Source: Neobacillus cucumis (GTDB lineage: Bacteria > Bacillota > Bacilli > Bacillales > Cytobacillaceae). From it: a stretch of 64,000 nucleotides of DNA. The DNA lies in the NCBI RefSeq assembly GCF_016908975.1, contig NZ_JAFBEX010000009.1, positions 62,001 to 126,000 on the forward strand, read 5' to 3'. Below are positions 54,664-63,610 of this stretch, piece by piece. Positions within the stretch are counted from its first letter, which is position 1, and each line of letters begins with the position of its first letter. The translations under genes were made by a program, and so were the position numbers. The notes below the pieces were generated by a model. That model ran no database searches, was not told where the DNA came from, and saw nothing but the letters and a program-made list of their open reading frames with translations.

Positions 54664-55052
54664 TGGCCTATATGTATTTGTTGTTTTCTATTATGGGTGA
54701 ACTTGTTGGTACATCAATGGTTAAAGCATCTGATGGTTTTACGAAACTATTTCCTATACTAGGGGTTATAACAAGTTTTGCTTTTTCCTTTTTCTTTTTA
54801 TCCTTATCACTTAAAACCATTCCCCTAAACATGGCCTATGCTATTTGGTCTGGGTTAGGTACAGTAGCGACCGTTTTAATCTCGGTGTTGATATGGAAAG
54901 AAAAAATAACCATTGGTAGTGTTATTGGGATTCTATTGATAATTACTGGAGTAGTCATAATAAACCTCTTCGGTCCCGGTCACAGTCATTCAGCGGATAC
55001 GGTTAAATCTGAACTTCAAATTTCACAAAGAAAAAATTCTACTTTTAACTAA
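54663..55052 (+). CDS. Small multidrug resistance (SMR/EmrE) exporter
   Basis: A 129-residue protein with four hydrophobic segments. The membrane-embedded glutamate E13 in MGELVGTSMVKASDGFT corresponds to EmrE E14; AYAIWSGLGTVATVLISVLIW is the SMR signature of helix 3 and its surroundings. It exports cations by proton exchange as a dimer. AAAGGAGG is ten bases upstream of ATG 54663. A His/Ser/Lys-rich tail follows the last helix. No second SMR gene is present, so it probably acts as a homodimer. Confidence 0.93.
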   Translation: MAYMYLLFSIMGELVGTSMVKASDGFTKLFPILGVITSFAFSFFFLSLSLKTIPLNMAYAIWSGLGTVATVLISVLIWKEKITIGSVIGILLIITGVVIINLFGPGHSHSADTVKSELQISQRKNSTFN

Positions 55053-55064
55053 AAAATCATTTTA

Positions 55065-55110
55065 AGCCATATATACAAAATTGTATGCCTCTTGTATATA
55101 TGGCTAATTT
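55065..55110 (+). terminator. Terminator after SMR gene
   Basis: Fourteen-bp stem AGCCATATATACAA / TTGTATATATGGCT, then AATTTTTATT. Confidence 0.85.
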
Positions 55111-55120
55111 TTATTGAATT

Positions 55121-55309
55121 TCAGTTTAATAAATTTAATATTATCATTAATATTATAGTAATAGAAAAGAAAACTACTATAAAAAACCCAAAGTACTTTA
55201 ATCTTCTTGGAAATTTTTTTAAACTAGCTTTTCCAAGATTTGAAGCGTTGCCTTCTACTTTATTAAAATGGTCTATAACATCATTAAATGGTTTTTGGTC
55301 CTCTCCCAT
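55121..55309 (-). CDS. 62-residue single-span membrane protein
   Basis: A hydrophilic N-terminal half (MGEDQKPFNDVIDHFNKVEG) is followed by a basic patch KKFPRRLKYF and one long hydrophobic segment to the end. GGGGGGTG lies four bases before the ATG. The gene converges on the SMR terminator. No family recognised; the helix polarity suggests the N-terminus is cytosolic. Confidence 0.6.
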   Translation of the reverse strand: MGEDQKPFNDVIDHFNKVEGNASNLGKASLKKFPRRLKYFGFFIVVFFSITIILMIILNLLN

Positions 55310-55380
55310 TTAGCACCCCCCAATTGTTAAATTTTAACATATTAATCTAATGATTAGTAAAAATCTCTACGATTCTCAAA

Positions 55381-55408
55381 AAAAAAGCAGCCCAATATGG
55401 ACTACTTA
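55381..55408 (-). terminator. Weak terminator after the Set-type exporter gene
   Basis: AGTAGTCC / GGGCTGCT hairpin using G-U pairs, then TTTTTTTT on the minus strand. Confidence 0.5.
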
Positions 55409-55436
55409 TCAGATATTGCTTATTTTCCCTGTTTTA

Positions 55437-56657
55437 CTACACTGACCTCGTCTGTCCTGTAGTCACTTCCATTTCCTCCTGTGGTCTTGATCGCCATAGG
55501 ATAACGAATGATAATGTCACAAGGACCAGACATACCCAGTTAACATAACGAAACCCGATAAACTGAGCTATAATGCCACCGCCGAGATTACCAACTAATC
55601 TTCCAAGTGTGGACCCATTGGAATAAATGGTGGCAGACATCCCCGGTGAGTTCGGCAGAAGCTCCGTGAAATAGCTGAGTCCATTACCCATGACAATCGC
55701 AACATAGATGGCCTGCAGAAGCTGTGCAGCGATTATCTGCCAGGAATCGGTCGATACACTTAACACGGTAAAATAGATAACACCGATAACGCAGCCAATC
55801 ATCATCAAGGCATGGTTTGATATTTTTTTGCCCATTCCACCTAGCGCAAGCATAATAGGGATTTCTAAACCAGCACAAATACTAACGACCAATCCCACAT
55901 CAGTATGGGTACCATGAAGCACCTTTACAATAAACAAAGGAGTATTAATCGCGTTAATAGCATTCACTGCAAACAGAAAAATAAAGGCATTAAACGGCTG
56001 CCGGATCTGCCTGGTTTTAAATAATGAAATATCGGCACCTTGTCTTTTCCTATTATTGCTTTGAACCATTTTGCGGTTTTGCAGAAACAGGAATACAAGT
56101 GATGCAATGATAAGAAAAATCGCTGATGTACCTAGAAACAGTCCCTTATATCCAAATGCTCCTAAAATAATTGTACCACCTAATGGTCCTATTAAGAATC
56201 CAAGAGATACAAGTGAACGCAAGGTAGACATCGCAAAAGTCTTATCATCTGTTTTGCTTTCATTAGCTGATTCCTGTGCGGAGGCATAAATTTGCGGCAT
56301 GGCCGCAGCACCCAACCCATTAAAAATCGTTACAACTATAAGCAAAATATAGAAATTATGAAAAACTAAATACGAACCATATCCCAAAGCCGAAGAAAGC
56401 ATGGCGACAATGATAATCCATTTCCGATCCAGTCCGTTGTCCGAACGTTTCGCAATGAACGAGTTCACCACAACACCGCTTAAGGAACTCACCGCCATGA
56501 ACACGCCAAATGCCCCCGTACTCATTCCTAATTCTTCGGTCGAATATAAGGATAAGTAAGGCATTGTAATCGAAATGCCGATCCCGACCAGTAGCAAACA
56601 AAGGACAAATAAACTATACCCTTTAATCGCAAACAAATTTTTTAATCGTATAAGCAA
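55437..56657 (-). CDS. MFS sugar efflux transporter (Set family)
   Basis: A 406-residue, 12-segment MFS protein. Features shared with E. coli SetA/SetB are PYLSLYSTEELG in helix 1, FIAKRSDNGLDRKWII (loop 2-3, for SetA's AKRSDSQGDRRK), GAAAMPQIYASAQESANES and LVSLGFLIGP. Set proteins export glucosides and non-metabolisable sugars. The start is TTG, eight bases after AAGGGGGG. It lies 47 bases after the HAD phosphatase gene and so comes under the same RAT-terminator leader. Confidence 0.85.
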   Translation of the reverse strand: MLIRLKNLFAIKGYSLFVLCLLLVGIGISITMPYLSLYSTEELGMSTGAFGVFMAVSSLSGVVVNSFIAKRSDNGLDRKWIIIVAMLSSALGYGSYLVFHNFYILLIVVTIFNGLGAAAMPQIYASAQESANESKTDDKTFAMSTLRSLVSLGFLIGPLGGTIILGAFGYKGLFLGTSAIFLIIASLVFLFLQNRKMVQSNNRKRQGADISLFKTRQIRQPFNAFIFLFAVNAINAINTPLFIVKVLHGTHTDVGLVVSICAGLEIPIMLALGGMGKKISNHALMMIGCVIGVIYFTVLSVSTDSWQIIAAQLLQAIYVAIVMGNGLSYFTELLPNSPGMSATIYSNGSTLGRLVGNLGGGIIAQFIGFRYVNWVCLVLVTLSFVILWRSRPQEEMEVTTGQTRSV

Positions 56658-56704
56658 CGCTTAGTCCCCCCCTTGGTGCATATTGTTAAAATGTAAATAC
56701 ACCT

Positions 56705-57565
56705 CTATTTCTCTGTTAAAATGTATTTTTCAATCGCATAAGCCACTCCATGTTCATCATTGCTTAACGTAACGATATCACTATGCTGTTTCACTTCTTC
56801 TTCGGCATTTCCCATTGCAATCGATAATCCTGCTGCTTTCAGCATGGGAATGTCGTTTCTCTCATCACCAATTGCTACGGTATCTTCTATTGGAATATTA
56901 AAATAGTCTGCCATTATTTTTAGCCCGGTTCCTTTATGTCCATTGATATGCGTCACTCCTAGATTAAATGGAGAAGATGAGGCAATCGTGATTTCTTCAA
57001 CCGCTTCCAACTTCGTTTGCAACCGTGTTTTTTGTTCAGGGTCTAATCCCACAATCAAGAATTTTTGGATCAAATATTCGCTATTATCAATGATTTCTTC
57101 AATTTGATTAAAAAGCGAGTGTCCATGAACAAGAGGAGAAGTGGTGAACATTTTGAAATATTGATTCTCATAATATTCTTCAGGGACACGTCCTGATGAA
57201 AGAACATCTTGTAAACGTTGATCCCAATTTCTCGGAGCAAAATGACCTTTGTTAGTAGCCATATTAAATGGTACAGATTCTTTTTCGATCTCTAATGCTA
57301 TTTTTTTAGTTTGAGATAGGGATAAAGAGGTTAGCTCCAAAAGTTTTCCATCCGCATACAATGCAGTTCCGTTACTCGCCCCTACAGGACAGTTTAATCC
57401 GTACTTAGTTAGCTGTCCATTAATGGATTTTTCTGAACGTCCAGATAATGCCATCACAATATGTCCTTCTTGTTGAGCCTTTTTAATCGCTTGTAAGGTT
57501 TCTTCACTAATTTCTTTTTTAGAGTTTAATGTTGTTCCGTCTAAATCAAGTGCAATCAGTTTCAT
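56705..57565 (-). CDS. Cof-type HAD-IIB sugar-phosphate phosphatase
   Basis: A 286-residue haloacid-dehalogenase phosphatase. Motif I is ALDLDGTTLNS (nucleophile and acid aspartates at about D8 and D10), motif II ALSGRSE, then a C2B cap, lysine of motif III in HKGTGLK, motif IV GDERNDIPML and AMGNA. Family members dephosphorylate sugar phosphates or nucleotides; E. coli YigL is one. The frame extends to 57589, but GGGAG lies before ATG 57565. First gene after the LicT-type leader; cotranscribed with the Set-type exporter. Confidence 0.9.
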   Translation of the reverse strand: MKLIALDLDGTTLNSKKEISEETLQAIKKAQQEGHIVMALSGRSEKSINGQLTKYGLNCPVGASNGTALYADGKLLELTSLSLSQTKKIALEIEKESVPFNMATNKGHFAPRNWDQRLQDVLSSGRVPEEYYENQYFKMFTTSPLVHGHSLFNQIEEIIDNSEYLIQKFLIVGLDPEQKTRLQTKLEAVEEITIASSSPFNLGVTHINGHKGTGLKIMADYFNIPIEDTVAIGDERNDIPMLKAAGLSIAMGNAEEEVKQHSDIVTLSNDEHGVAYAIEKYILTEK

Positions 57566-57602
57566 CTCCGCTGTTCTCCCTTTAATCATTCTATTTTTTA
57601 TA

Positions 57603-57667
57603 AATAAAAACCTAAATCACTAAAATAGAAGACTTAACAAGTCTACTATTTTAGCGATTTAGGTTTT
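57603..57667 (-). terminator. Antiterminator-controlled terminator in the HAD gene leader
   Basis: A long hairpin: AAAACCTAAATC-CTAAAATAG-AGACTT pairs with its complement around a short loop, followed on the minus strand by TTTTTATTTAT. Its 5' arm shares AAAACCTAA with RAT 2, so RAT folding and terminator folding exclude each other. Confidence 0.92.
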
Positions 57668-57689
57668 GCCTGATGACAAGTAACAATCC
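57659..57689 (-). promoter_or_regulatory. LicT/BglG-type RAT antiterminator site 2
   Basis: GGATTGTTACT, 9-nt apical part, CAGGCAAAACCTAA: the two halves of the ribonucleic antiterminator known from B. subtilis bglP/bglS leaders. Overlaps the terminator by nine bases. Confidence 0.9.
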
Positions 57690-57691
57690 AA

Positions 57692-57724
57692 TTAGGTTTT
57701 GCCTGTGTACAACAGTAACAATCC
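57692..57724 (-). promoter_or_regulatory. LicT/BglG-type RAT antiterminator site 1
   Basis: GGATTGTTACTG, 7-nt loop region, CAGGCAAAACCTAA. It is the same element two bases upstream of RAT 2. It is further from the terminator and does not itself overlap it. Confidence 0.88.
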
Positions 57725-57754
57725 TGAATCCGCTTTAATTAATTCTATACCTAT

Positions 57755-57782
57755 ATTATAAACACAACAAAGATTCTTACAA
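57755..57782 (-). promoter_or_regulatory. Promoter of the RAT-controlled operon
   Basis: TTGTAA (57777-57782), 16-bp spacer, TATAAT (57755-57760). The transcript would start about 25 bases before RAT 1. Confidence 0.7.
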
Positions 57783-57895
57783 TGCTTAACTCACCACTAT
57801 TTGTTCATTATTAAATAAATTAGCCAAAATTGTTCATTATCTATAAATCTAAGTCAAAAAAGATTCTCAAGATGTTGTATTTAAAAAATAGACCA

Positions 57896-58894
<999 letters not shown>

Positions 58895-58940
58895 CTATTA
58901 TATGGTTGTCATTTAATTGTTAACGTTTAAACTACTCTCT

Positions 58941-58999
58941 TATTATGCATCAAGTCATAACCCTACCGTTATCCTAATCCTCCTAAAAGATTGCCTATT
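58941..58999 (-). promoter_or_regulatory. 59-bp AraC-linked promoter element, copy 1
   Basis: On the minus strand AATAGGCAA and ATTAGGATAAC are direct repeats 21 bp apart, followed by TGCATAATA as -10 with a non-consensus -35. Copies 2 (61367-61425) and 3 (61792-61850) have the same length and spacing. Confidence 0.82.
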
Positions 59000-59076
59000 C
59001 CTCTCGCAGTCATTTACGTTTGAAAGAAATGTGCATTATAATGGAACAAACAGATGGAGGATTTGAGGAGGAACAT

Positions 59077-59994
59077 ATGTCGGAGCCAATTTTTAAGAAG
59101 CAGAATGAACTCGCGAAACTCATGGATCGTCATATTGGAAGTGATGGTGTTCATGTGACCACTATTCCGTCACTATTTTTCATTCGTCAATCGAATGATA
59201 TCGGACCAAGACACAAAGTGTATAAACCTTCCTTATGCATTGTCGTTCAAGGGGCGAAAGAGAATTTGCTGGGGCAGGAGCGGTTTAGGTACGGTCCTTC
59301 GGATTACCTTGTTACATCCGTTGATTTGCCGGTTACAGGACAAATCATGGAAGCCTCTTCGGATGTTCCTTATTTAGCTCTCAAACTTGAATTTACTCCC
59401 GATCAAATTTTAGAAGTTTTAAGGGAATCCATCATTCAGGCTGGTCCTAAGGAAAATGCTAAACGAGGGATGTTTGTCAGCCGGATTGAGGCACCATTGC
59501 TGGATGCAGTAATTAGACTAGCTAGTTTGTTAGACAAACCACAGGATATTCCAGTACTTGCTCCTCTATTTACGAAAGAAATTCTCTATAGGGTTCTACA
59601 GGGTCATCATGGAAGTGTGCTCAAACAAACGGCAATCGCAGGAAGTTCGACCAATCAAGTAAGAGACGTGATCGATTACATCATGAAAAACTATGAAAAG
59701 TCGATTCGCATTGAGGAGCTAGCGGAAATAGCCAATATGAGTGAATCTACACTTCATCGGCACTTTAAAGAGGTAACCGCAATGAGCCCCATACAGTTCC
59801 AAAAACAACTGAGACTGCAAGAAGCCCGCCGTCTATTGTTATCCGATTCTACAGACGCAACCGATGTTGCATTCCGGGTAGGCTATGAAAGCCCTTCGCA
59901 ATTCAGTCGTGAATATTCGCGCATGTTTGGTTTTCCTCCCAGAGAAGATATTAAGCGCCTGAGAATGGGATCTGATCAAAGCGTTAATGGATAG
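59077..59994 (+). CDS. AraC-family transcriptional regulator
   Basis: A 305-residue regulator. The N-terminal AraC_N cupin-like effector domain (KPSLCIVVQGAKENLLGQER, YLALKLEFTPDQI) is typical of the type I group often adjacent to oxidoreductases. Two C-terminal helix-turn-helices follow: IRIEELAEIANMSESTLHRH and DATDVAFRVGYESPSQFSRE. GAGGAGG lies five bases before ATG 59077; the frame also opens at 59020 without a better site. Divergent from aldo-keto reductase copy 2. Its last helix region reappears as a relic at 61863-61937. Confidence 0.93.
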   Translation: MSEPIFKKQNELAKLMDRHIGSDGVHVTTIPSLFFIRQSNDIGPRHKVYKPSLCIVVQGAKENLLGQERFRYGPSDYLVTSVDLPVTGQIMEASSDVPYLALKLEFTPDQILEVLRESIIQAGPKENAKRGMFVSRIEAPLLDAVIRLASLLDKPQDIPVLAPLFTKEILYRVLQGHHGSVLKQTAIAGSSTNQVRDVIDYIMKNYEKSIRIEELAEIANMSESTLHRHFKEVTAMSPIQFQKQLRLQEARRLLLSDSTDATDVAFRVGYESPSQFSREYSRMFGFPPREDIKRLRMGSDQSVNG

Positions 59995-60066
59995 CTCTAC
60001 TGATTATCTCGGCAGAATAGAATATTCTACCTTTTAAGTAAATCAAGTGGAATTTTTTCGGTTGAA

Positions 60067-60125
60067 AAAAGCAACGAAATAGGAAGAATATTGAATGTTC
60101 TTTCCTCATTTCGTTGCTTTTGATT
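60067..60125 (+). terminator. Terminator after AraC gene
   Basis: AAAGCAACGAAAT-AGGAAGAA pairs with TTCTTTCCT-ATTTCGTTGCTTT, followed by TGATTTTAG. Confidence 0.75.
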
Positions 60126-60195
60126 TTAGTTCTATTTTTAAATATTGTTTGTCCTCCATAATGAAGGACGCTTGCGCATTAGAATGATTGTACAT

Positions 60196-60274
60196 TGTCT
60201 TTAATCATCTGGATGAAAGACACTTTTTCGGTGAACCTCACCCGATTTGTCTTTCATCGCCTCGTTGAAAGACA
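60196..60274. repeat. Two-unit 52-bp hairpin element (mini array 4)
   Basis: Hairpins begin at 60196 and 60248, 52 bp apart. The second is perfect: arm TGTCTTTCA, loop TCGCCTCGT, arm TGAAAGACA; the first has one mismatch. Same 9-9-9 plus 25 layout as arrays 1-3 with different arm sequence, sharing only the outer TGTC/GACA. Confidence 0.85.
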
Positions 60275-60329
60275 CTTTTCCGTTAGAACTAAATTGTTTC
60301 TCTTACAGAACATGTAGCAAACACTACAA

Positions 60330-61310
60330 TTAATTATGACCCACTATTGGGTGCGGAACATACGGTTCTTCTAAGAAAGCAATTTCTTCAGTGGTGAGCT
60401 TAACCGATAGCGCCCCTACAGCATCTTCAAGATGAGATATTTTAGTAGCACCGATAATAGGAGCGGGTACCGGTTCTTTCTGTAGCAACCATGCAAGGGC
60501 AATATGAATCCGCGGAACACCATATTTTTCTGCCATAGCAGCTACCCGCTCCACGACCAATCGATCGGCATCTGCAGTGGCATCGTATTTTGATTTTTGA
60601 ATTTGATCCGTTTCAGATCGATGCGTTGTTTCCGACCAATCACGTGTCAATCTTCCTGAAGCAAGCGGGCTATATGGAGTCACTCCGATTCCTTCTTCCT
60701 TACAAAGAGGTAACATTTCCCGCTCCTCTTCACGGTAAATAAGATTTAAGTGATTTTGCATTGACACAAAGCGAGTCCATCCATTTTTTTCTGCTACATG
60801 TAAAGCCTTTTGGAATTGCCATGCGTACATCGCGGAAGCACCAATATACCTGGCCTTCCCCGCTTTTACCACATCATGTAATGCTTCCATCGTTTCTTCA
60901 AGTGGGGTATGGTAATCCCAGCGGTGGATAATAAAAAGATCGACATAATCAGTTCCCAATCTCTTAAGGCTCTTATCAATTTCGCTCATGATAGCTTTTC
61001 TTGAAAGACCGGCACCATTTGGCCCTTCATGCATACGTCCATGTACCTTTGTTGCGAGGACAATTTCATCACGATTGGCATAATCCTTTAGAGCTCGTCC
61101 AAGAATTTCCTCACTTGTTCCCATTGAATACACATTTGCCGTATCAAAAAAATTGAGGCCAAGATCAAGCGCTTTTTTAATAATAGGGCGACTCTGCTCC
61201 TCATTCAGTACCCACTGATGAATCCATTTCTCCGCTTCACCAAAGCTCATACAGCCTAGACAGAGCCTAGAAACGTCCAATCCAGTATTTCCAAGTTTCA
61301 TATATTCCAT
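60330..61310 (-). CDS. Aldo-keto reductase (YajO/AKR11-like), copy 2
   Basis: A 326-residue paralogue of 7637-8617, equal in length and highly similar. Tetrad D56, Y61, K88, H129 (IIHRWD); PIIGATKISHLEDA at the end. The longest frame opens at 61331, but GAGG lies nine bases before ATG 61310, which also matches the paralogue's MEFVKLGNTG start. Its promoter region holds element copy 2, so it is a probable target of the AraC regulator at 59077. Confidence 0.93.
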   Translation of the reverse strand: MEYMKLGNTGLDVSRLCLGCMSFGEAEKWIHQWVLNEEQSRPIIKKALDLGLNFFDTANVYSMGTSEEILGRALKDYANRDEIVLATKVHGRMHEGPNGAGLSRKAIMSEIDKSLKRLGTDYVDLFIIHRWDYHTPLEETMEALHDVVKAGKARYIGASAMYAWQFQKALHVAEKNGWTRFVSMQNHLNLIYREEEREMLPLCKEEGIGVTPYSPLASGRLTRDWSETTHRSETDQIQKSKYDATADADRLVVERVAAMAEKYGVPRIHIALAWLLQKEPVPAPIIGATKISHLEDAVGALSVKLTTEEIAFLEEPYVPHPIVGHN

Positions 61311-61366
61311 TTGATGATTCCTCACTTTCATTTATTAGACAGTATTGGTGTGATCTATGTACTCCT

Positions 61367-61425
61367 TATTATGCATCAAATGAAAAAGAAACCGTTATCC
61401 TATTCGTATCAAGTTTTTGCCTATT
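61367..61425 (-). promoter_or_regulatory. 59-bp AraC-linked promoter element, copy 2
   Basis: Minus strand: AATAGGCAAAAAC and AATAGGATAACGG are direct repeats 21 bp apart, then TGCATAATA. It lies 57 bases upstream of aldo-keto reductase copy 2 and immediately after the HPr-like gene. Confidence 0.85.
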
Positions 61426-61429
61426 TATC

Positions 61430-61705
61430 TCAATGAATGAATCTCCTATTTCTCAAATGCTCTTCTATAGATTCCAATGCCTGTTGCTCGTCAATTCCTT
61501 CAGCCCTGATTTGAAATGGAGCACCTGGAATAATTCTCAAGGACATAATATCCATTATGGACTCAACCGTGTAATTTAGTTCAACAGTAGTCCCTTGAAA
61601 TTCAAGACATAGGTTTGATGTAAATTTATCGGCAACACTTACGATCAAATTTGCTGGACGGGCGAATCCAGTACTCGCTATAATTTTATATTGTTTTTCA
61701 ATCAT
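61430..61705 (-). CDS. HPr-like protein lacking the phosphorylatable histidine
   Basis: A 91-residue protein with the HPr fold pattern: STGFARPANLIVSVADKFTS, then VESIMDIMSLRIIPGAPFQI, AEGIDEQQALESIEEHL. In HPr the motif is TG(I/L)HARPA, with His-15 the PTS phosphorylation site; here it reads TGF-ARPA, one residue shorter and without the histidine. The regulatory serine equivalent is kept (S49 in ESIMDIMSL). It cannot serve as a normal PTS phosphocarrier and resembles Crh in that respect. AAGGAG precedes the ATG. Element copy 3 lies upstream. Confidence 0.82.
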   Translation of the reverse strand: MIEKQYKIIASTGFARPANLIVSVADKFTSNLCLEFQGTTVELNYTVESIMDIMSLRIIPGAPFQIRAEGIDEQQALESIEEHLRNRRFIH

Positions 61706-61791
61706 TGTTCACCAACTCCTTTTGATTTGCCTTAAAAAAATAAAATTTAAAATGAACATTAAAAATTTCATTTTTTTGGTCTTTATATCCA

Positions 61792-61850
61792 AATTATGCA
61801 ACAAATTAATAAGGAACCGTTATCCCATTTGTATCAAATCTTTGCCTAAT
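61792..61850 (-). promoter_or_regulatory. 59-bp AraC-linked promoter element, copy 3
   Basis: Minus strand: ATTAGGCAAAG and AATGGGATAACGG are direct repeats 21 bp apart, then TGCATAATT. It lies 86 bases upstream of the HPr-like gene. Confidence 0.82.
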
Positions 61851-61862
61851 CCATTCACATCT

Positions 61863-61937
61863 ATGTTATTAACCGACTCAACAGATGTTGTTGATGTCGT
61901 GTTTCGAGTGGGCTATGAAAGCCAACCTTCTCATTAA
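61863..61937 (+). pseudogene. Relic of an AraC-family gene
   Basis: Twenty-four codons, MLLTDSTDVVDVVFRVGYES then QPSH and stop. It matches LLLSDSTDATDVAFRVGYES in the C-terminal helix-turn-helix of the regulator at 59077-59994. No other part of an AraC gene remains in the flanks. It lies beyond element copy 3 in the same orientation that the intact AraC gene has to copy 1. Confidence 0.85.
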
Positions 61938-62060
61938 CCTTACTGTATCTTTAAAGAATGATTGCTCGTTTTAAGTTAGTAAGGGCAAGGGAAGACAGTG
62001 GTATGAGAAAGTATTTATACCTATCAAGCTACCAATTGTAAAGTTCGTGTAAAATATAAA

Positions 62061-62086
62061 AGATTGATAACCGCAGCTATCAATCT
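62061..62086 (-). terminator. Terminator after MFS gene
   Basis: AGATTGATA / TATCAATCT, 8-nt loop, then TTTTATATTTT on the minus strand. Confidence 0.85.
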
Positions 62087-62111
62087 AAATGTATGAGGTA
62101 AATTGCTGATA

Positions 62112-63380
62112 TTAAGAAACACTCAAAACGGATTTTGCCTCTTTTTTTGCTTCTTTTATTAAACTAACACCTATCAATCCTATGAAAGAAAATAAGACAG
62201 GAATAATGAATCCATAATGATAACCAACATTGATAGAATGTGGAGGGAATAAATCGAGTACATTTCCGAAAAAACTAGGCAATAAAACGGCGCTTAAGAA
62301 GCCGCCCATATTGGCAAACCCAGATACAACCCCTACTTCTTTTACAGGAAATGATCCTCGTACAACACTGAAAGTTAACGAGCTTGCTCCATTTCCAAAA
62401 CCGATGATAAAAAGTAAAATCACAACCATCATAAAGGGAGGATTCACGCCTAATAAAAACAACCCAATCCAACTAAACAACACAACCACATGCATCAAAG
62501 TATATATTTTTTTAATAGAATCTAGTCTGCTTGTAATCCAGCTAACTAATGGGCCGCCAATCATGGCTCCAAAAAGTCCATACATAATAAGCTGGCTTGC
62601 CTCTGACCGTGTTAACCCAAATACATGGATCCCGTATGGTACTCCCCACGAACCGATAAATCCTACATAGGTACCTACTACTCCAAAGTGGCAAAGAAAC
62701 GTTGCCCATGCTTGACGAGTGGAAAACACACGGCGGAGGATTTTCCAGACACCTTCCATGTTTCGATCAGAACCTTTTTTCACTTCAGAAGCATCTATAA
62801 ATAGTTTTTTCGGTTTAACTACTAAAACAGTATAAAGTAGATAGGATACCCCCGCTAAAATCATTCCAATACTAAGGAATGGTATTCTCCAGCCGGCGAT
62901 TGAAATCCACATGGAAAACGGTATAGTGGCTGATAAAGAGCCCAATCCCGCCACTAATGAAATCATCCCCATTAATTTTACAAATTCCTGTGCCTTAAAC
63001 CATTGATTTAAAATTAAAACCAAGTTCACAAAAATCGTTGCATCTCCCATTCCTACAATCAGCCGTGAGAAAATTAACACATATTCATTGGGGGAAAGAC
63101 TGTAGGTCAGGCTTCCGATTCCATTAAGTAGTGTACCAAAAATAAGAAGTCGGTTGGGACCATACCGGTCTGCTAACAATCCCACAGGAATTTGAAGCCC
63201 TGCATACGCTAAAAATTGAATTCCACTCATAATACCTATTGTGGCAGCTGAAACATGAAATTCTTTCATTAATTGATCGGTGATAAGTCCAGGAGCCGTT
63301 CGTTGACTTACGATTAAAAAGTAAGCAAATAAAACGGTTCCAAATACGACCCATCTGTAGCCGCTCTCCTTTTTGTTCAT
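62112..63380 (-). CDS. MFS transporter
   Basis: A 422-residue protein with 12 hydrophobic segments. Loop 2-3 carries GLLADRYGPNRLLIF, the MFS signature; helix 4 has SRLIVGMGDATIFVN. The RTAPGLITDQLMKEFHVSAATIGIMSG opening resembles metabolite-uptake MFS carriers more than drug exporters, but substrate cannot be assigned. The longest frame opens at 63425; GGGGG lies ten bases before ATG 63380. Monocistronic. Confidence 0.82.
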   Translation of the reverse strand: MNKKESGYRWVVFGTVLFAYFLIVSQRTAPGLITDQLMKEFHVSAATIGIMSGIQFLAYAGLQIPVGLLADRYGPNRLLIFGTLLNGIGSLTYSLSPNEYVLIFSRLIVGMGDATIFVNLVLILNQWFKAQEFVKLMGMISLVAGLGSLSATIPFSMWISIAGWRIPFLSIGMILAGVSYLLYTVLVVKPKKLFIDASEVKKGSDRNMEGVWKILRRVFSTRQAWATFLCHFGVVGTYVGFIGSWGVPYGIHVFGLTRSEASQLIMYGLFGAMIGGPLVSWITSRLDSIKKIYTLMHVVVLFSWIGLFLLGVNPPFMMVVILLFIIGFGNGASSLTFSVVRGSFPVKEVGVVSGFANMGGFLSAVLLPSFFGNVLDLFPPHSINVGYHYGFIIPVLFSFIGLIGVSLIKEAKKEAKSVLSVS

Positions 63381-63553
63381 CTTGAAGTATCCCCCTTGTC
63401 TATATCCATGGTGCACTTTTAACATTTCTCACTATAAATAACATCCGCTTCTAATTATAAACTGAAACAAAATCATTACAATTGGTAAATGAGTAAAATC
63501 TGTTGATTAATGAACAAATTTATTAATAATGTCGTTTATCTATTTCTAGATTC

Positions 63554-63594
63554 AAAGTAAAAAGGCAAGCTTAATTGCTTGCTCTTTTACTTTA
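63554..63594 (-). terminator. Terminator after rpiA
   Basis: AAAGTAAAA-GGCAAGC / GCTTGC-TTTTACTTT with a 6-nt loop; A/T-rich flanks. Confidence 0.8.
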
Positions 63595-63610
63595 GGTTTT
63601 TAACTCCGGT

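Noticed and set aside
57801..57840. Direct repeat TTGTTCATTAT (two copies 29 bp apart) upstream of the RAT operon promoter
   Set aside because: AT-rich and short; a similar TTTGTTCATTA occurs near 63500, but without further copies it cannot be distinguished from chance.
61722..61937. 71-codon plus-strand gene
   Set aside because: Only the last 24 codons resemble a protein (AraC relic); the upstream part is AT-rich promoter DNA of element 3.
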